Shown: positions 18,025 through 26,586 of the stretch, piece after piece
Numbering within the stretch: the first letter of the stretch is position 1
How the letters are laid out: every line of letters begins with the position of its first letter
Source of the DNA: Psychrobacillus sp. BL-248-WT-3
GTDB taxonomy: Bacteria; Bacillota; Bacilli; Bacillales_A; Planococcaceae
Assembly: GCF_012843435.1 (NCBI RefSeq)
Contig: NZ_JABAFC010000005.1
Span: 87,115-151,114 of the forward strand
Length of the DNA: 64,000 nt
Reading direction: 5' to 3'
The notes under the pieces: model-generated
Told to the model about the DNA's origin: nothing
What the model saw: the letters and a program-made list of their open reading frames with translations, nothing else
The model's database searches: none
Position numbers and translations under genes: made by a program

Positions 18025-18486
18025 ATGAGTGTTCCAGTATTACCTACAATCAGCACATTTTTTATTGTTTTAAGTGCTGTGCTTGTTGCGGTTGGTTGGA
18101 TTTTAGTTAAGCAGAGAAAAATAGAAGCTCATAAAAAAACAATGTTTGCAGCCGCAATCTCAGCGCTTACGTTTTTCATAATTTATGTGTCTCGAACATT
18201 ATTTATAGGAAATACAGCCTTTGGTGGGCCGGATGATATTAAAATTTACTATACGGTATTTTTAATATTCCATATTATTTTAGCCACTACTGGGGCAGTA
18301 TTTGGATTAGTTACAATTTATTTAGGATATAAGAACAATATAAAGAAACACCGTAAGCTTGGACCTATTACTAGTGTTATATGGTTCTTTGTCGCAATCA
18401 CAGGAGTGGCAGTGTATTCATTGCTTTATATATTCTATAAAGGTGGGGACACAACCTCCGTGTTCAAAGCAATTCTCGGTGGATAA
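18025..18486 (+). CDS. yozB: DUF420 membrane protein (YozB/CtaM-like)
   Basis: 153 residues, four membrane helices. DUF420 proteins sit next to ctaG in bacilli; the Staphylococcus aureus relative CtaM is required for haem-copper oxidase activity. Conserved His residues at helix ends (EAHKKTMF; FHIILATTG) fit cofactor work, but no activity is proven. The ATG at 18025 has GAGGAG 7 bases upstream; the ATG at 18010 overlaps that signal and is rejected. Confidence 0.85.
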   Translation: MSVPVLPTISTFFIVLSAVLVAVGWILVKQRKIEAHKKTMFAAAISALTFFIIYVSRTLFIGNTAFGGPDDIKIYYTVFLIFHIILATTGAVFGLVTIYLGYKNNIKKHRKLGPITSVIWFFVAITGVAVYSLLYIFYKGGDTTSVFKAILGG

Positions 18487-18587
18487 TAACTTATATTTCT
18501 TGTAGTTAGTAGACTCATTTCTAAGCAAGGGAATTTCAATAAGAAATAGAATGACAAGGCTTGGGGTAAAATTAGTCTCAGCAACAT

Positions 18588-18625
18588 AAAAAGGTGAAAT
18601 TGCGACATGCAATTTCACCTTTTTT
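18588..18625. terminator. Bidirectional terminator between yozB and ytvI
   Basis: AAAAAGGTGAAATTGC pairs perfectly with GCAATTTCACCTTTTT around a 5-base loop; T runs on both strands serve the convergent genes on each side. Confidence 0.85.
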
Positions 18626-18647
18626 GTGTTGTATATTTGTAATCAAA

Positions 18648-19712
18648 TTATAATTTAAAATTTAATCGAATCATGCCCGCTTCTCTTGCGGTTATAAATA
18701 ATATGACGACAAGTGGCCCGATTAGGAACCCAAGGAAGCCAAACAATTTAGCACCTATAAACATGGCGATAAGAATCGCTAAAGGGGATATACCCATTTG
18801 ACTACCCATTAACTTAGGCTCTACAGCTCTTCTAATTATAAGTAAAATTATAGCAAGAACCGTAAGCTTTGTGGCGAATACAGTATCACCTACAAGGAAT
18901 AAATATCCTGCCCATGGAGCCAATACTGCAATGGAACCTAAAATAGGAATAACATCTATGATCCAAATAACTAGAGACATTATGATGGCTATTTTAAATG
19001 GAACAATAAATAACAATCCTATTAAAGAAACGCCTAAAATGATGAAGCTAGCTAATATTTGAGCCTTCATAAAGCCAATGGTTACTTTCTTTACGCTAGA
19101 AGTCATGACGCGTACCTTTTCAGCAGTCCCATCCTTCAGAAAGAAAAAGAATTTTTGGCTTAGGTTTTCTAGGTCTAACATAAATAGAAAAAGAGCAATT
19201 ATAAAAACTATGAAGTTTATAAGAAACTCAGGAATATTAGTTAGCAGGGCCGAAATATTTGAGTAGCTTAAAAGATCTAGAAGCGCATCCTTCATACTTG
19301 TTAAGGTAGCATTAAACTTATCCTGTATGGACTGTACTACTTCAAGAGGTAGTCCTTCGGTATACTGAAAGACGTTATTCTGAATATTTATCCATATCCC
19401 AGTCAAACTATTAAGATGATAAGGGATTACTTTTGAAGTATAAAGGAGTTGGCTTATAAGCTTAGTTACAATGAAATATAAGAGAGCCGAAATGATGGTT
19501 AGAAAAAAAATGAAGTTGGTAATAACTGCAGGTTTTCGTTTCCATTTAAATACCCTTTGAGTAAACTTTACAACTGGTTCAATAACTATCGCAGTAAGTA
19601 ACGCTAAAATAATCGGAACTGACACTGGTAGGATGAAAATAGAAATGAACAGAATAAAAATAAATAGGATTATATACTTAATGTTTTCTTTTTTAAACGC
19701 TTTGAAAACCAT
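18648..19712 (-). CDS. ytvI: AI-2E family membrane protein (YtvI type)
   Basis: 354 residues, about eight membrane helices with a central soluble stretch (about residues 90-150), typical of the AI-2E/PerM family. The family motif region IDVIPILGS and the C-terminal IGPL are present. B. subtilis YtvI is annotated as a sporulation membrane protein; other members export small molecules or cations. Which substrate this one moves is unknown. It reads against yozB and has its own hairpins at both ends. Confidence 0.8.
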   Translation of the reverse strand: MVFKAFKKENIKYIILFIFILFISIFILPVSVPIILALLTAIVIEPVVKFTQRVFKWKRKPAVITNFIFFLTIISALLYFIVTKLISQLLYTSKVIPYHLNSLTGIWINIQNNVFQYTEGLPLEVVQSIQDKFNATLTSMKDALLDLLSYSNISALLTNIPEFLINFIVFIIALFLFMLDLENLSQKFFFFLKDGTAEKVRVMTSSVKKVTIGFMKAQILASFIILGVSLIGLLFIVPFKIAIIMSLVIWIIDVIPILGSIAVLAPWAGYLFLVGDTVFATKLTVLAIILLIIRRAVEPKLMGSQMGISPLAILIAMFIGAKLFGFLGFLIGPLVVILFITAREAGMIRLNFKL

Positions 19713-19775
19713 TCTATTTTGCTCCTTTATAGATCGTTCCTTTAAGTATATACAAGGAATACCAGTTTTAACAGA

Positions 19776-19810
19776 TAAAAAAACGTTAGAGAAATTTTTC
19801 TCTAACGTTT
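19776..19810 (-). terminator. Terminator of the yugN-like gene
   Basis: AAACGTTAGAGAAA and TTTCTCTAACGTTT are exact complements with a 2-base loop; the minus strand continues in a seven-T run. It ends a few bases after the stop at 19817. Confidence 0.8.
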
Positions 19811-19816
19811 CATTAG

Positions 19817-20182
19817 TTAACCTTGGATAGCAAATTCATCTAATTCAGCTTTTAAAGCTGTTAGAGTAGTTACACAAGATTTAACTAAATGGTTCGGGAA
19901 TACTTCACCTTCACCGTATTCCACACCATGCGGATAATAGTGTTTTCCTAAAACCGGTTTTAAAAGTGTAATGTTAGCTTCGTGTGCACCAACATCTCCT
20001 TCTTTTGTAAAACCGAATATACGAAGGTAGAATATACCCTCTTTAATTTCGAATTTCTTATCGTAAGTCACACGTTCATAATCCCATTGTCCGGCGCGGA
20101 TTAAACCATGTTTTTTCATTATGTCGTCTAATACATTTAAGTCTAAGACTTTGTCTTCTATACCTGTATTTTCAAAATACAT
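19817..20182 (-). CDS. yugN: YugN-like protein
   Basis: 121 residues, soluble, matching the YugN-like family (motifs WDYERVTYDKKFE and YPHGVEYGE). The family has no assigned function. The start is ATG 20182, with AGGAGG 8 bases upstream; a longer frame from 20200 begins before the ribosome site. It is divergent from the CAP protein gene, with about 150 bp between them. Confidence 0.75.
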   Translation of the reverse strand: MYFENTGIEDKVLDLNVLDDIMKKHGLIRAGQWDYERVTYDKKFEIKEGIFYLRIFGFTKEGDVGAHEANITLLKPVLGKHYYPHGVEYGEGEVFPNHLVKSCVTTLTALKAELDEFAIQG

Positions 20183-20335
20183 CGAATTGTCCTCCTTCAC
20201 ATTGAAGTTATACTAAGAATCTGTTCTTATTAATATTAATTCAAATTCAAAAATGTTGCAATGACAACATTGTGTATTTGTACATATCCTTGATATACTA
20301 ATGAAAATGAAGGAACTTCGAAGGAGCCAAAAAAG

Positions 20336-21403
20336 TTGAAAACTTTATTTCATATTTTAGTTGGCATGGCTATTATATTATTAATATTCATATATTTTGA
20401 TTCACCAGTTCGAGAAAATGATTTAATAACAGGTTCAAATAATAACGGCCAGCTAATTCCAGTTGAAAGAGAAGAAGTAGTCGAAACCGTTAGTATATTC
20501 ACCAGGCCGAAGGAGGGAATCTCCACTTTAATAGGTAAGTCAGTAAAGGAAGTGAGGGCCCTTTATGGAAATCCTGCTAGAATAGACCCTTCCATTTATG
20601 GATATGAATGGTGGGTATATAATAAGACTTTCTCCGACTATATGTTAATAGGAGTTAAAGAAGACAAAGTAACACAAGCATTTGCAATAGGAAATCATGT
20701 TGATACTTCCCCTTACAAGATTGGTCAGTCTCTTGAAGACATCTACCGGTTCACACTAGTGCAATCCGAAGTAACGATGAATATTGGCGACAACACATAT
20801 ATATTTTCCTTAAACGAAAATGATATTAAAACTAGACTGCTGGTTCAATTTGATGATTTGTTCGCGATGCTCTATATTGATCAAAAGGATCAACAGCTAG
20901 AGGCTGTCAGATTTAGTGACTCACAAACTCTTCTCATGCATAAACCGTATGATATTTTATATAGTGGGGAAGTCATTGAATCTAAAACACCATCTTCCAA
21001 TCTTCAAGTAAAGGCGGATAGAGCTACTGCTATCCAAGTTGTGGAGATAACAAATATTTTAAGGCTTCGACATGGGTTACGTGTTTTAGAATCAGACGTT
21101 AACCTCCAGAACTTGGCTGATATGCACAGTGAAGAGATGGCAAAGAATAATATTGTTACAAATGATAACTTTGAGATACCAAGGTTTAAAGATAAGCTTA
21201 AAGAAGCATCACTGGATTTTAATCGCGCTGGTGGTAATACTGCAGCTTTTTATTTTGATGCTGGAGAAGCTGTGAATGGTTGGTTGAATTCCCCAGACCA
21301 TCGACAAACTTTATTAGGTAGGTCATATACTCATACCGGTGTAGGAGTTTACAGTAATTACTATACGCAAAACTTTATTGAGAAAAAAGATAATCTAGAA
21401 TGA
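20336..21403 (+). CDS. ylbC: CAP-domain extracellular or membrane-anchored protein
   Basis: 355 residues. One N-terminal hydrophobic segment (about 4-20) is a signal anchor. A CAP-associated N-terminal region follows (STLIGKSVKEVRALYGNPAR, then IGQSLEDIYR), and the C-terminal CAP/SCP domain (about 235-345) has LRLRHGLRVLESDVNLQNLA, a MHSEEM motif and HTGVGVYSN. CAP domains bind lipids or small ligands; in bacilli the role is unknown. The position fits B. subtilis ylbC. TTG start with AAGGAG 9 bases upstream. Its stop codon abuts the convergent kinase-like gene without a gap. Confidence 0.8.
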   Translation: MKTLFHILVGMAIILLIFIYFDSPVRENDLITGSNNNGQLIPVEREEVVETVSIFTRPKEGISTLIGKSVKEVRALYGNPARIDPSIYGYEWWVYNKTFSDYMLIGVKEDKVTQAFAIGNHVDTSPYKIGQSLEDIYRFTLVQSEVTMNIGDNTYIFSLNENDIKTRLLVQFDDLFAMLYIDQKDQQLEAVRFSDSQTLLMHKPYDILYSGEVIESKTPSSNLQVKADRATAIQVVEITNILRLRHGLRVLESDVNLQNLADMHSEEMAKNNIVTNDNFEIPRFKDKLKEASLDFNRAGGNTAAFYFDAGEAVNGWLNSPDHRQTLLGRSYTHTGVGVYSNYYTQNFIEKKDNLE

Positions 21404-22135
21404 TTATAGATGAACAAAAGTACCATTTGTTTCTTCGTACAAAGAGCGAATATGAAGTGGGACACTATGAAGGGCAGCAAAATTTGCTGCTCTTTTTTGT
21501 ATGACTTCTACAGGTTCATTTATTTTAAGTTGGAGCTCATCATACGTCATATGGGATATTAACTCCACTTCGCTATTAGTAGAAGGATCTGCTGACATCA
21601 CTCCTGGCACATTCTTGTAAAATTCTACAACATCTGCTTTTAAATAATAGCCATATACGACAGCCGTTAAATCACTTCCTCCTCTTCCAAGGGTAGTAAA
21701 ATTGTTACTACCTTCTGTAACTCCTTGAAACCCAGGAACTACGATACATGGGTAGTCCTCAAATGTTTTTAAAATTTGTGTGGTGTCTACATTATCTATA
21801 TTTGCATTGCCAAATTCTTCGTTAGTAATAATCCCAGCATTTTTACCATACAAAATAGTTGATTGAACACCGTTTTGTTTCAATTCTGCTACTAGTACAG
21901 ATGCACTAATGAGCTCTCCACATGCAGAAAGTAAATCTGTCTCTACACTGTGTGGCGAGCTTGGTATAAGGTCAAGCAATGTATCGGTAGAGTAATGCTG
22001 ACCTCTTCTTCCCATGGCGGATACAACAACTAACACTTTCTTATGGGCAGTGATTGCTTTTTGGATTCTTTCGATGACTAATTGTCTATTCGAAGTATCC
22101 TGCATCGCAATTCCTCCATATTTTTGCACAATCAT
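21404..22135 (-). CDS. Short aspartokinase-like protein without ACT domains
   Basis: 243 residues, only the catalytic amino-acid-kinase domain. KYGGIAM at the start corresponds to KFGGTS of aspartokinases, VVSAMG and GRGGSD follow, and the C-terminus ends after IRSLYEE, before ACT domains would begin. Full aspartokinases of bacilli have about 400 residues, with ACT domains for feedback by lysine or threonine. If active, this one would make aspartyl phosphate without that control. Start ATG 22135 with AAAGAG about 9 bases upstream. It is divergent from an isolated murE; see findings. Confidence 0.75.
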   Translation of the reverse strand: MIVQKYGGIAMQDTSNRQLVIERIQKAITAHKKVLVVVSAMGRRGQHYSTDTLLDLIPSSPHSVETDLLSACGELISASVLVAELKQNGVQSTILYGKNAGIITNEEFGNANIDNVDTTQILKTFEDYPCIVVPGFQGVTEGSNNFTTLGRGGSDLTAVVYGYYLKADVVEFYKNVPGVMSADPSTNSEVELISHMTYDELQLKINEPVEVIQKRAANFAALHSVPLHIRSLYEETNGTFVHL

Positions 22136-22200
22136 ATTTTCAACCACTCTTTTCGTGACATTTCAAACACTCCGTTCATAAAATACAAGGAATTCATTTT

Positions 22201-22208
22201 ACTGTATG
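22201..22208 (-). promoter_or_regulatory. Possible sigma-E -10 box of the aspartokinase-like gene
   Basis: CATACAGT on the minus strand fits the sigma-E -10 consensus CATACAnT, about 66 bp before the ATG. The sequence 14 bp upstream does not match a sigma-E -35 box well, so this is weak. Confidence 0.2.
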
Positions 22209-22243
22209 CGATTTAACAAGAATGGTGTAGGGAGTGAGCTACT

Positions 22244-23698
22244 ATTTATCCAATAAAAGAGCTATTAGAGGGTCTGGAATATAAGATATTTGGAGATTTA
22301 AATGGTATAACGGTTCATCGTTTTATAGATCATTCCAAACAAATACAGCTTGGAGATGTATTTGTCTGGGAATCCAACAATCGTACCTTTGTAGAAGAAG
22401 CAATCCAAAGAGGGGCTAATCTAGTCATTACTCAGCATTATATTCCAGACTGTAGTGTTCCACAAATCGTTCTTCCATCAGATATGTTTTTGCTAAAAGA
22501 CAAGATTGCGTATTTAACCTATAAAAAATATGGACAAAAAATAAAGACAGTAGGCATTACAGGTACCAATGGCAAAACTACCGTTGCTTCTTTTATTGGG
22601 CAGCTATTGAAGCAACAACAGAAGTCAGTATGTGTAATTGGTACTCTAGGGGTCTATGTGAATGGTGAAAAATTGGAAAGACAATTTAGAAACAATACCA
22701 CTCTACCTTTTTATGATTTCATCCAGGTAGTGAGGTATTGTTATGACCATGATGTGGAATACATCGTATTAGAAGCCTCTTCTCAAGGCTTGTTGGATAA
22801 CCGATTAGGAAGTTATCCAATGGACGTAGCTGTATTTTTAAATATTGGAAAAGACCATCTAGAGTTTCATGGCGGGATGGTGCCATATAAAAAATCTAAG
22901 GAGCTACTCATTCCATTAGCGAGAAAGCTAGTAGTTAATAATAATGATGAATGGTGTCGTTCAATTGCACAAAAAGCATATATACCAACAATTCGATTCG
23001 GAAATCAGAAAGGTAACGATGTAATTTTTAGTAATGAAAAATATTTAAATGAAGAAGTTAAGTATGAATATGAAGTAAATGGAAAAGAGACGTCTGTCAT
23101 CATGAGGAATAGTGGATATCATAATGGGATGAATTTAGCTGCTGCACTTGGTGCAATGTTAGGGCTTGGCCTCCCATGTGAGATGATCTATCCAGTAAAT
23201 TTACCGGCTGGAAGGCTACAAAGGGTACAGAATAATAAGGGGATTGAAGTATTGATAGACTACGCACATACACCTGATGCATTAGAAGCTTGTTTGTCTT
23301 CTATTACAGTTTATGCGAAGAAAAATATATTCGTTGTCTTTGGGTGTGGAGGAAATCGTGATAAGCAAAAGAGAAAATGGATGGGAGAGGTAGCTTCCAA
23401 ATATGCTACTAAGGCAATTATCACTTCTGATAACCCACGAAATGAGGAACCAGAAGCAATTATCGCAGAGATTATTCAAGGGATAGACCCTAGCAAGGTA
23501 ATGGTGGAAGCTAATCGAAGAAATGCAATTCGCTTGGCATTAGCTACCGCTCAAGAAGGAGACGTCGTTCTAATAGCGGGAAAAGGGCATGAAAAAGAAC
23601 AAATTATTAAAGAAGTTGTTTTACCCTTTTCTGATCTTGAAGTAGTTCAGTCTTATTTTGATGAAGGTGTAATAACAAAAAATGATCCGGTTGCATGA
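22244..23698 (+). CDS. murE: Mur ligase, MurE type, without a normal start codon
   Basis: The frame is open from 22238 to 23698. Taken from ATT 22244 it gives 484 residues, the normal MurE length: N-terminal UDP-MurNAc-binding domain (about 1-95), P-loop GITGTNGKTT (about 103-112), central ligase domain, and C-terminal domain with DNPR at residues 396-399, the signature of diaminopimelate-adding MurE. The first ATG (22484) would remove the first 80 residues. GGGAG lies 9 bases before the ATT and a TGA stop just before closes other starts. The enzyme adds the third residue to UDP-MurNAc-L-Ala-D-Glu. The dcw cluster in this window has no murE. Confidence 0.8.
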   Translation: MYPIKELLEGLEYKIFGDLNGITVHRFIDHSKQIQLGDVFVWESNNRTFVEEAIQRGANLVITQHYIPDCSVPQIVLPSDMFLLKDKIAYLTYKKYGQKIKTVGITGTNGKTTVASFIGQLLKQQQKSVCVIGTLGVYVNGEKLERQFRNNTTLPFYDFIQVVRYCYDHDVEYIVLEASSQGLLDNRLGSYPMDVAVFLNIGKDHLEFHGGMVPYKKSKELLIPLARKLVVNNNDEWCRSIAQKAYIPTIRFGNQKGNDVIFSNEKYLNEEVKYEYEVNGKETSVIMRNSGYHNGMNLAAALGAMLGLGLPCEMIYPVNLPAGRLQRVQNNKGIEVLIDYAHTPDALEACLSSITVYAKKNIFVVFGCGGNRDKQKRKWMGEVASKYATKAIITSDNPRNEEPEAIIAEIIQGIDPSKVMVEANRRNAIRLALATAQEGDVVLIAGKGHEKEQIIKEVVLPFSDLEVVQSYFDEGVITKNDPVA

Positions 23699-24144
23699 GC
23701 AATCTTTTTCCCATCCGGTTGGGTAACCGTGCATTCCATTACTAGCGTTTGTCTTCCTTTATGTAAGTACGTAGATGTAGCAATCAGTTGCTTTTCGGAT
23801 GAAGCTTTTATGTAGTTAATCGTCATATTAGTTGTAACGGCACCTTTTCCTTCTGGATGAAGGTCTTTGTTCACTAAAAATCCCATAGCATTATCGACCA
23901 AAGTTGCAATGACACCACCATGAGGCATATCAAAGCTGTTATGAATTAGTGGGGTAACAGGAAGTGTTACAATACATTGGTTGTCCTCAAAACGAGTGTC
24001 CATTTGAAACGTCGCATTTAGGTATGTAGGGGCAAGTCCTTCTTGTTTCTTTTTTAATCCGGTAAGGAAGTCTGTCAGTAAGCCTTTTTCCGTTTCTGAA
24101 GCTTCTTTTGTAACTTGTTCAAATAGAGTTTGTAAATTTTCCAT
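23653..24144 (-). CDS. PaaI-type hotdog thioesterase
   Basis: 163 residues with the hotdog-fold signature around HGGVIATLVDNAMG (about residues 75-88), where the Asp/Asn area forms the thioesterase site of PaaI-like enzymes. Likely hydrolyses acyl-CoA or aryl-CoA esters; the substrate is unknown. Its 3' end overlaps that of murE by 46 bp on the opposite strand. TTAGGAG precedes the ATG at 24144. Confidence 0.8.
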   Translation of the reverse strand: MENLQTLFEQVTKEASETEKGLLTDFLTGLKKKQEGLAPTYLNATFQMDTRFEDNQCIVTLPVTPLIHNSFDMPHGGVIATLVDNAMGFLVNKDLHPEGKGAVTTNMTINYIKASSEKQLIATSTYLHKGRQTLVMECTVTQPDGKKIAHATGSFFVITPSSK

Positions 24145-24228
24145 AGAAATTCTCCTAACACTTAAGTTATTAGTTTAACAATTGTCTCCAGTTTTCTGTT
24201 ATGATAAACAGGATTGGAGGTTTTATTT

Positions 24229-24678
24229 ATGATTATGACTGATGAATGGGTGGATATAATGGATCACTCAGACCTATTATGTACAATGATTTTATCCTCT
24301 GAACCATTTTACCTTTACTTAAATGCACATCGTGCTGTATATACAAAACCTGAACTAGTGCGGGAAATCAACAGCTTTACCCGACTGAAGGACCAATATG
24401 AAGAGGTTCAACGCTTTGGAAAATACCATCCAGATTACTCAAGAGTCATGAAAGACATTCGTGTAACTAAACGTAATCTTGATATGGTAGATGAAATAGC
24501 AGCTCTTAAGGTGGCTGAAAACGAGTTACAGGACCTCCTCGATGAGGTAAGCTTGATTATTGGTAAAACAGTCTCAGAAGGAGTCAAAGTACCTGTAAGT
24601 AATCCATTTTTCGCTTCTAGCGGTTCAAGCTGCGGTAGTGGCTGTGGAACCGGCGGGTCGTGCTCTTGCTCAGCTTAA
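24229..24678 (+). CDS. ricF: YlbF/RicF regulator with Cys-rich tail
   Basis: 149 residues. The body is an all-helical YlbF/YmcA-type domain (about 10-120). The C-terminus has Gly/Ser-rich sequence with five Cys (SSCGSGCGTGGSCSCSA). In B. subtilis YlbF forms the RicA-RicF-RicT complex, binds iron-sulfur clusters, and supports RNase Y-dependent mRNA maturation, sporulation and competence. Start at ATG 24229 with TTGGAGG about 8 bases upstream; the 24214 frame start lies before it. Alone on its transcript, closed by the terminator at 24743. Confidence 0.9.
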   Translation: MIMTDEWVDIMDHSDLLCTMILSSEPFYLYLNAHRAVYTKPELVREINSFTRLKDQYEEVQRFGKYHPDYSRVMKDIRVTKRNLDMVDEIAALKVAENELQDLLDEVSLIIGKTVSEGVKVPVSNPFFASSGSSCGSGCGTGGSCSCSA

Positions 24679-24742
24679 GAAAATCACAAAATTAAAAGTC
24701 AGCTAATCAAACAAATGGATAGCTGCACCAAATAAATTAGGA

Positions 24743-24777
24743 AGGATGTGTACATTAATTGTGCACATCCTTTTTTT
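24743..24777 (+). terminator. Terminator of ricF
   Basis: GGATGTG and CACATCC flank an AT-rich loop, followed by a seven-T run. Confidence 0.75.
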
Positions 24778-24789
24778 ACTCATAAAATT

Positions 24790-25692
24790 CTAGTTCAACT
24801 TTAATACATCAATTGCTAGGTCAGGTCTATCTGTAATAATCCCTTTTGCTCCATTTTGAATAAGCTTTTTCATTACCTCTGGATCATTGATGGTCCAATA
24901 ATGTACTGGGATATTTAAAGTAGATAAAAATTTTATAAATCCAGGACTGTCCAGAGAAACCATTTTGGCTCTTAGCGGTAACTGAAAAATGTCCGCCTTG
25001 GGATGATATAAATGTCTAAATTGTGAAGTGTAAGCTGTGTATGCTTTTTTGACTTCTTTTTCTCCGGCACCTAAAGCAACTCTGTTTTGAGCGTAGAGGT
25101 TGAACCGATCAATTTGTTCATCAAAGAAGCTTGTTACAACTACCCGATCAAAGGCTTGTTTTTCTTCTATCAATCTCCATAGCTTAGATGGCATCAGACT
25201 ACCTTCATAAGTTGCGGGGTTGTCCTTTATGTCCATATTAATGAGCATTTGTGGATAAGCATCGATTAACTCACCAAGTGTTACCACTCGTTCACCTTTG
25301 CCTCTATAAGAAAAGCCATCTTTTATATCTTTAAAATGATACCCTATATCTGCATCTCTAAGCTCAGACAACGTGTAGTCTGCAACCTTGCCTGTAAGAT
25401 CTGTTGTTCTTTCTAATGTTTCGTCATGAAATACAATGATTTCTTCGTCTTTAGTTAATCTCAAATCAATTTCAAAGCCATGGACTCCTAATTTTGCAGC
25501 ATTATCAAAAGCAGCCATGGAGCCTTCAGGAGCAAGGGCTAGTCCTCCTCGATGTGCAAGAATAATGGGATGTTCATACTTTAATGCTTCCTTTGAAGGG
25601 CGGCTATCAGGCTTTGATAAAGCTTTTGTACTAGCCCAAGCGGCACCTGCAGCAGCAGCAATTGCAAGAGCTACATTAGATTTTTTCCCCAT
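24790..25692 (-). CDS. Glycerophosphodiester phosphodiesterase family protein
   Basis: 300 residues. The N-terminus is Ala-rich and hydrophobic (about 7-22), probably a signal peptide or anchor without lipobox. The GDPD core shows HRGG (about residue 48), FEIDLRLTKDE with the metal-binding Glu and Asp, and FHDETLERTT with the catalytic His. It hydrolyses glycerophosphodiesters, such as deacylated phospholipid or teichoic acid, to glycerol 3-phosphate. GGGGGA precedes the ATG. It stands alone on the minus strand between ricF and ylbG. Confidence 0.88.
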   Translation of the reverse strand: MGKKSNVALAIAAAAGAAWASTKALSKPDSRPSKEALKYEHPIILAHRGGLALAPEGSMAAFDNAAKLGVHGFEIDLRLTKDEEIIVFHDETLERTTDLTGKVADYTLSELRDADIGYHFKDIKDGFSYRGKGERVVTLGELIDAYPQMLINMDIKDNPATYEGSLMPSKLWRLIEEKQAFDRVVVTSFFDEQIDRFNLYAQNRVALGAGEKEVKKAYTAYTSQFRHLYHPKADIFQLPLRAKMVSLDSPGFIKFLSTLNIPVHYWTINDPEVMKKLIQNGAKGIITDRPDLAIDVLKLN

Positions 25693-25870
25693 ATTTTAAT
25701 CCCCCTTTTTGGACTTATTCAAATTGTAGCAAGATAATAAGAACTTAACTCACTTATGTTTGCGACGATTTCTTTAATTATAGCCAATTGATATTTAGCT
25801 GTCAGCTAGTTGTTGTTGCTATCAAAATCCTCCATATGTTATTCTTGAAGGAAGAAATGAGGGGAAGCGT

Positions 25871-26143
25871 ATGACAGAAAGACAAGGACTAATTGTCTAT
25901 GTGCATCATTTAAAGCAGGCTAAATCTTTAAGAAAATACGGGCATGTCCATTATATTTCTAAAAAAATGAAATATGTCGTTTTATATTGTGATCAGGATC
26001 AGATAGAAGCGGCTAAACAAAAGATGAATAAACTTCCTTTTGTAAAAGAAATATTAGAGTCCTATCGTCCGTTTGTAAAAACAGAATTTGAAAATAGTAA
26101 ACCAGATAAAGCTAAAGAGTATGATTATAAAATCGGTCTATAG
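25871..26143 (+). CDS. ylbG: YlbG family protein (DUF2129)
   Basis: 90 residues, small soluble alpha/beta protein with the DUF2129 pattern [19 protein letters not shown] and [11 protein letters not shown]. It occurs next to ylbF/ricF in bacilli; function unknown. GAGGGGAAGCGT precedes the ATG at about 6 bases. Basic overall. Confidence 0.88.
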   Translation: MTERQGLIVYVHHLKQAKSLRKYGHVHYISKKMKYVVLYCDQDQIEAAKQKMNKLPFVKEILESYRPFVKTEFENSKPDKAKEYDYKIGL

Positions 26144-26147
26144 CATT

Positions 26148-26534
26148 TTATTGGAATGGTGGTATATAATGGTTTAATCTTAGGATTCCAATGATATACT
26201 GATAAAATAAATGCGTATCTGCAAACGTCGAGGAATGCTTAATAGATATTTGTATTGGTTCAACCTGTAACTCGTTTAAAGTTTCTTTAAATGTACTTAG
26301 TCTTTTGGATTCTGGCTGTGACTGGGGAATGCCCTCACGGCAAATGTAAATTGGGAAAAATTTGGTATCATTTATGGGTTTTAGAGCAATTGCTATAGAA
26401 ATATAGTCCTTCCCATTTTTGGGTGAAGAGAAGATAAATGCTCTGTAAATACGTTCCTTGTTTACACGTGCTAATTCACATAGCTCAAATGTATCTCCGT
26501 AACCTTCGCCAAGTTCTATAAAACGTTGGATCAA
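26148..26534 (-). CDS. Hypothetical protein, about 128 residues
   Basis: Soluble, 128 residues, no recognised motif. It has an N-terminal helical part (IQRFIELGEGYGDTFELCEL) and a central strand-rich part (KDYISIAIALKPI). The TTG at 26534 is chosen, with AAAGGA 10 bases upstream; the GTG at 26543 touches the ribosome site. It converges with ylbG (4 bp between stops) and is divergent from 26587. Codon use is like its neighbours. I do not name a function. Confidence 0.6.
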   Translation of the reverse strand: MIQRFIELGEGYGDTFELCELARVNKERIYRAFIFSSPKNGKDYISIAIALKPINDTKFFPIYICREGIPQSQPESKRLSTFKETLNELQVEPIQISIKHSSTFADTHLFYQYIIGILRLNHYIPPFQ

Positions 26535-26586
26535 TGAAAACACTTCCTTTCCAATTCATCTTACCACTATGTTGGAGGACAATTCC

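Noticed and set aside
18871..19266. Two plus-strand frames inside ytvI
   Set aside because: Antisense shadows of the membrane protein gene.
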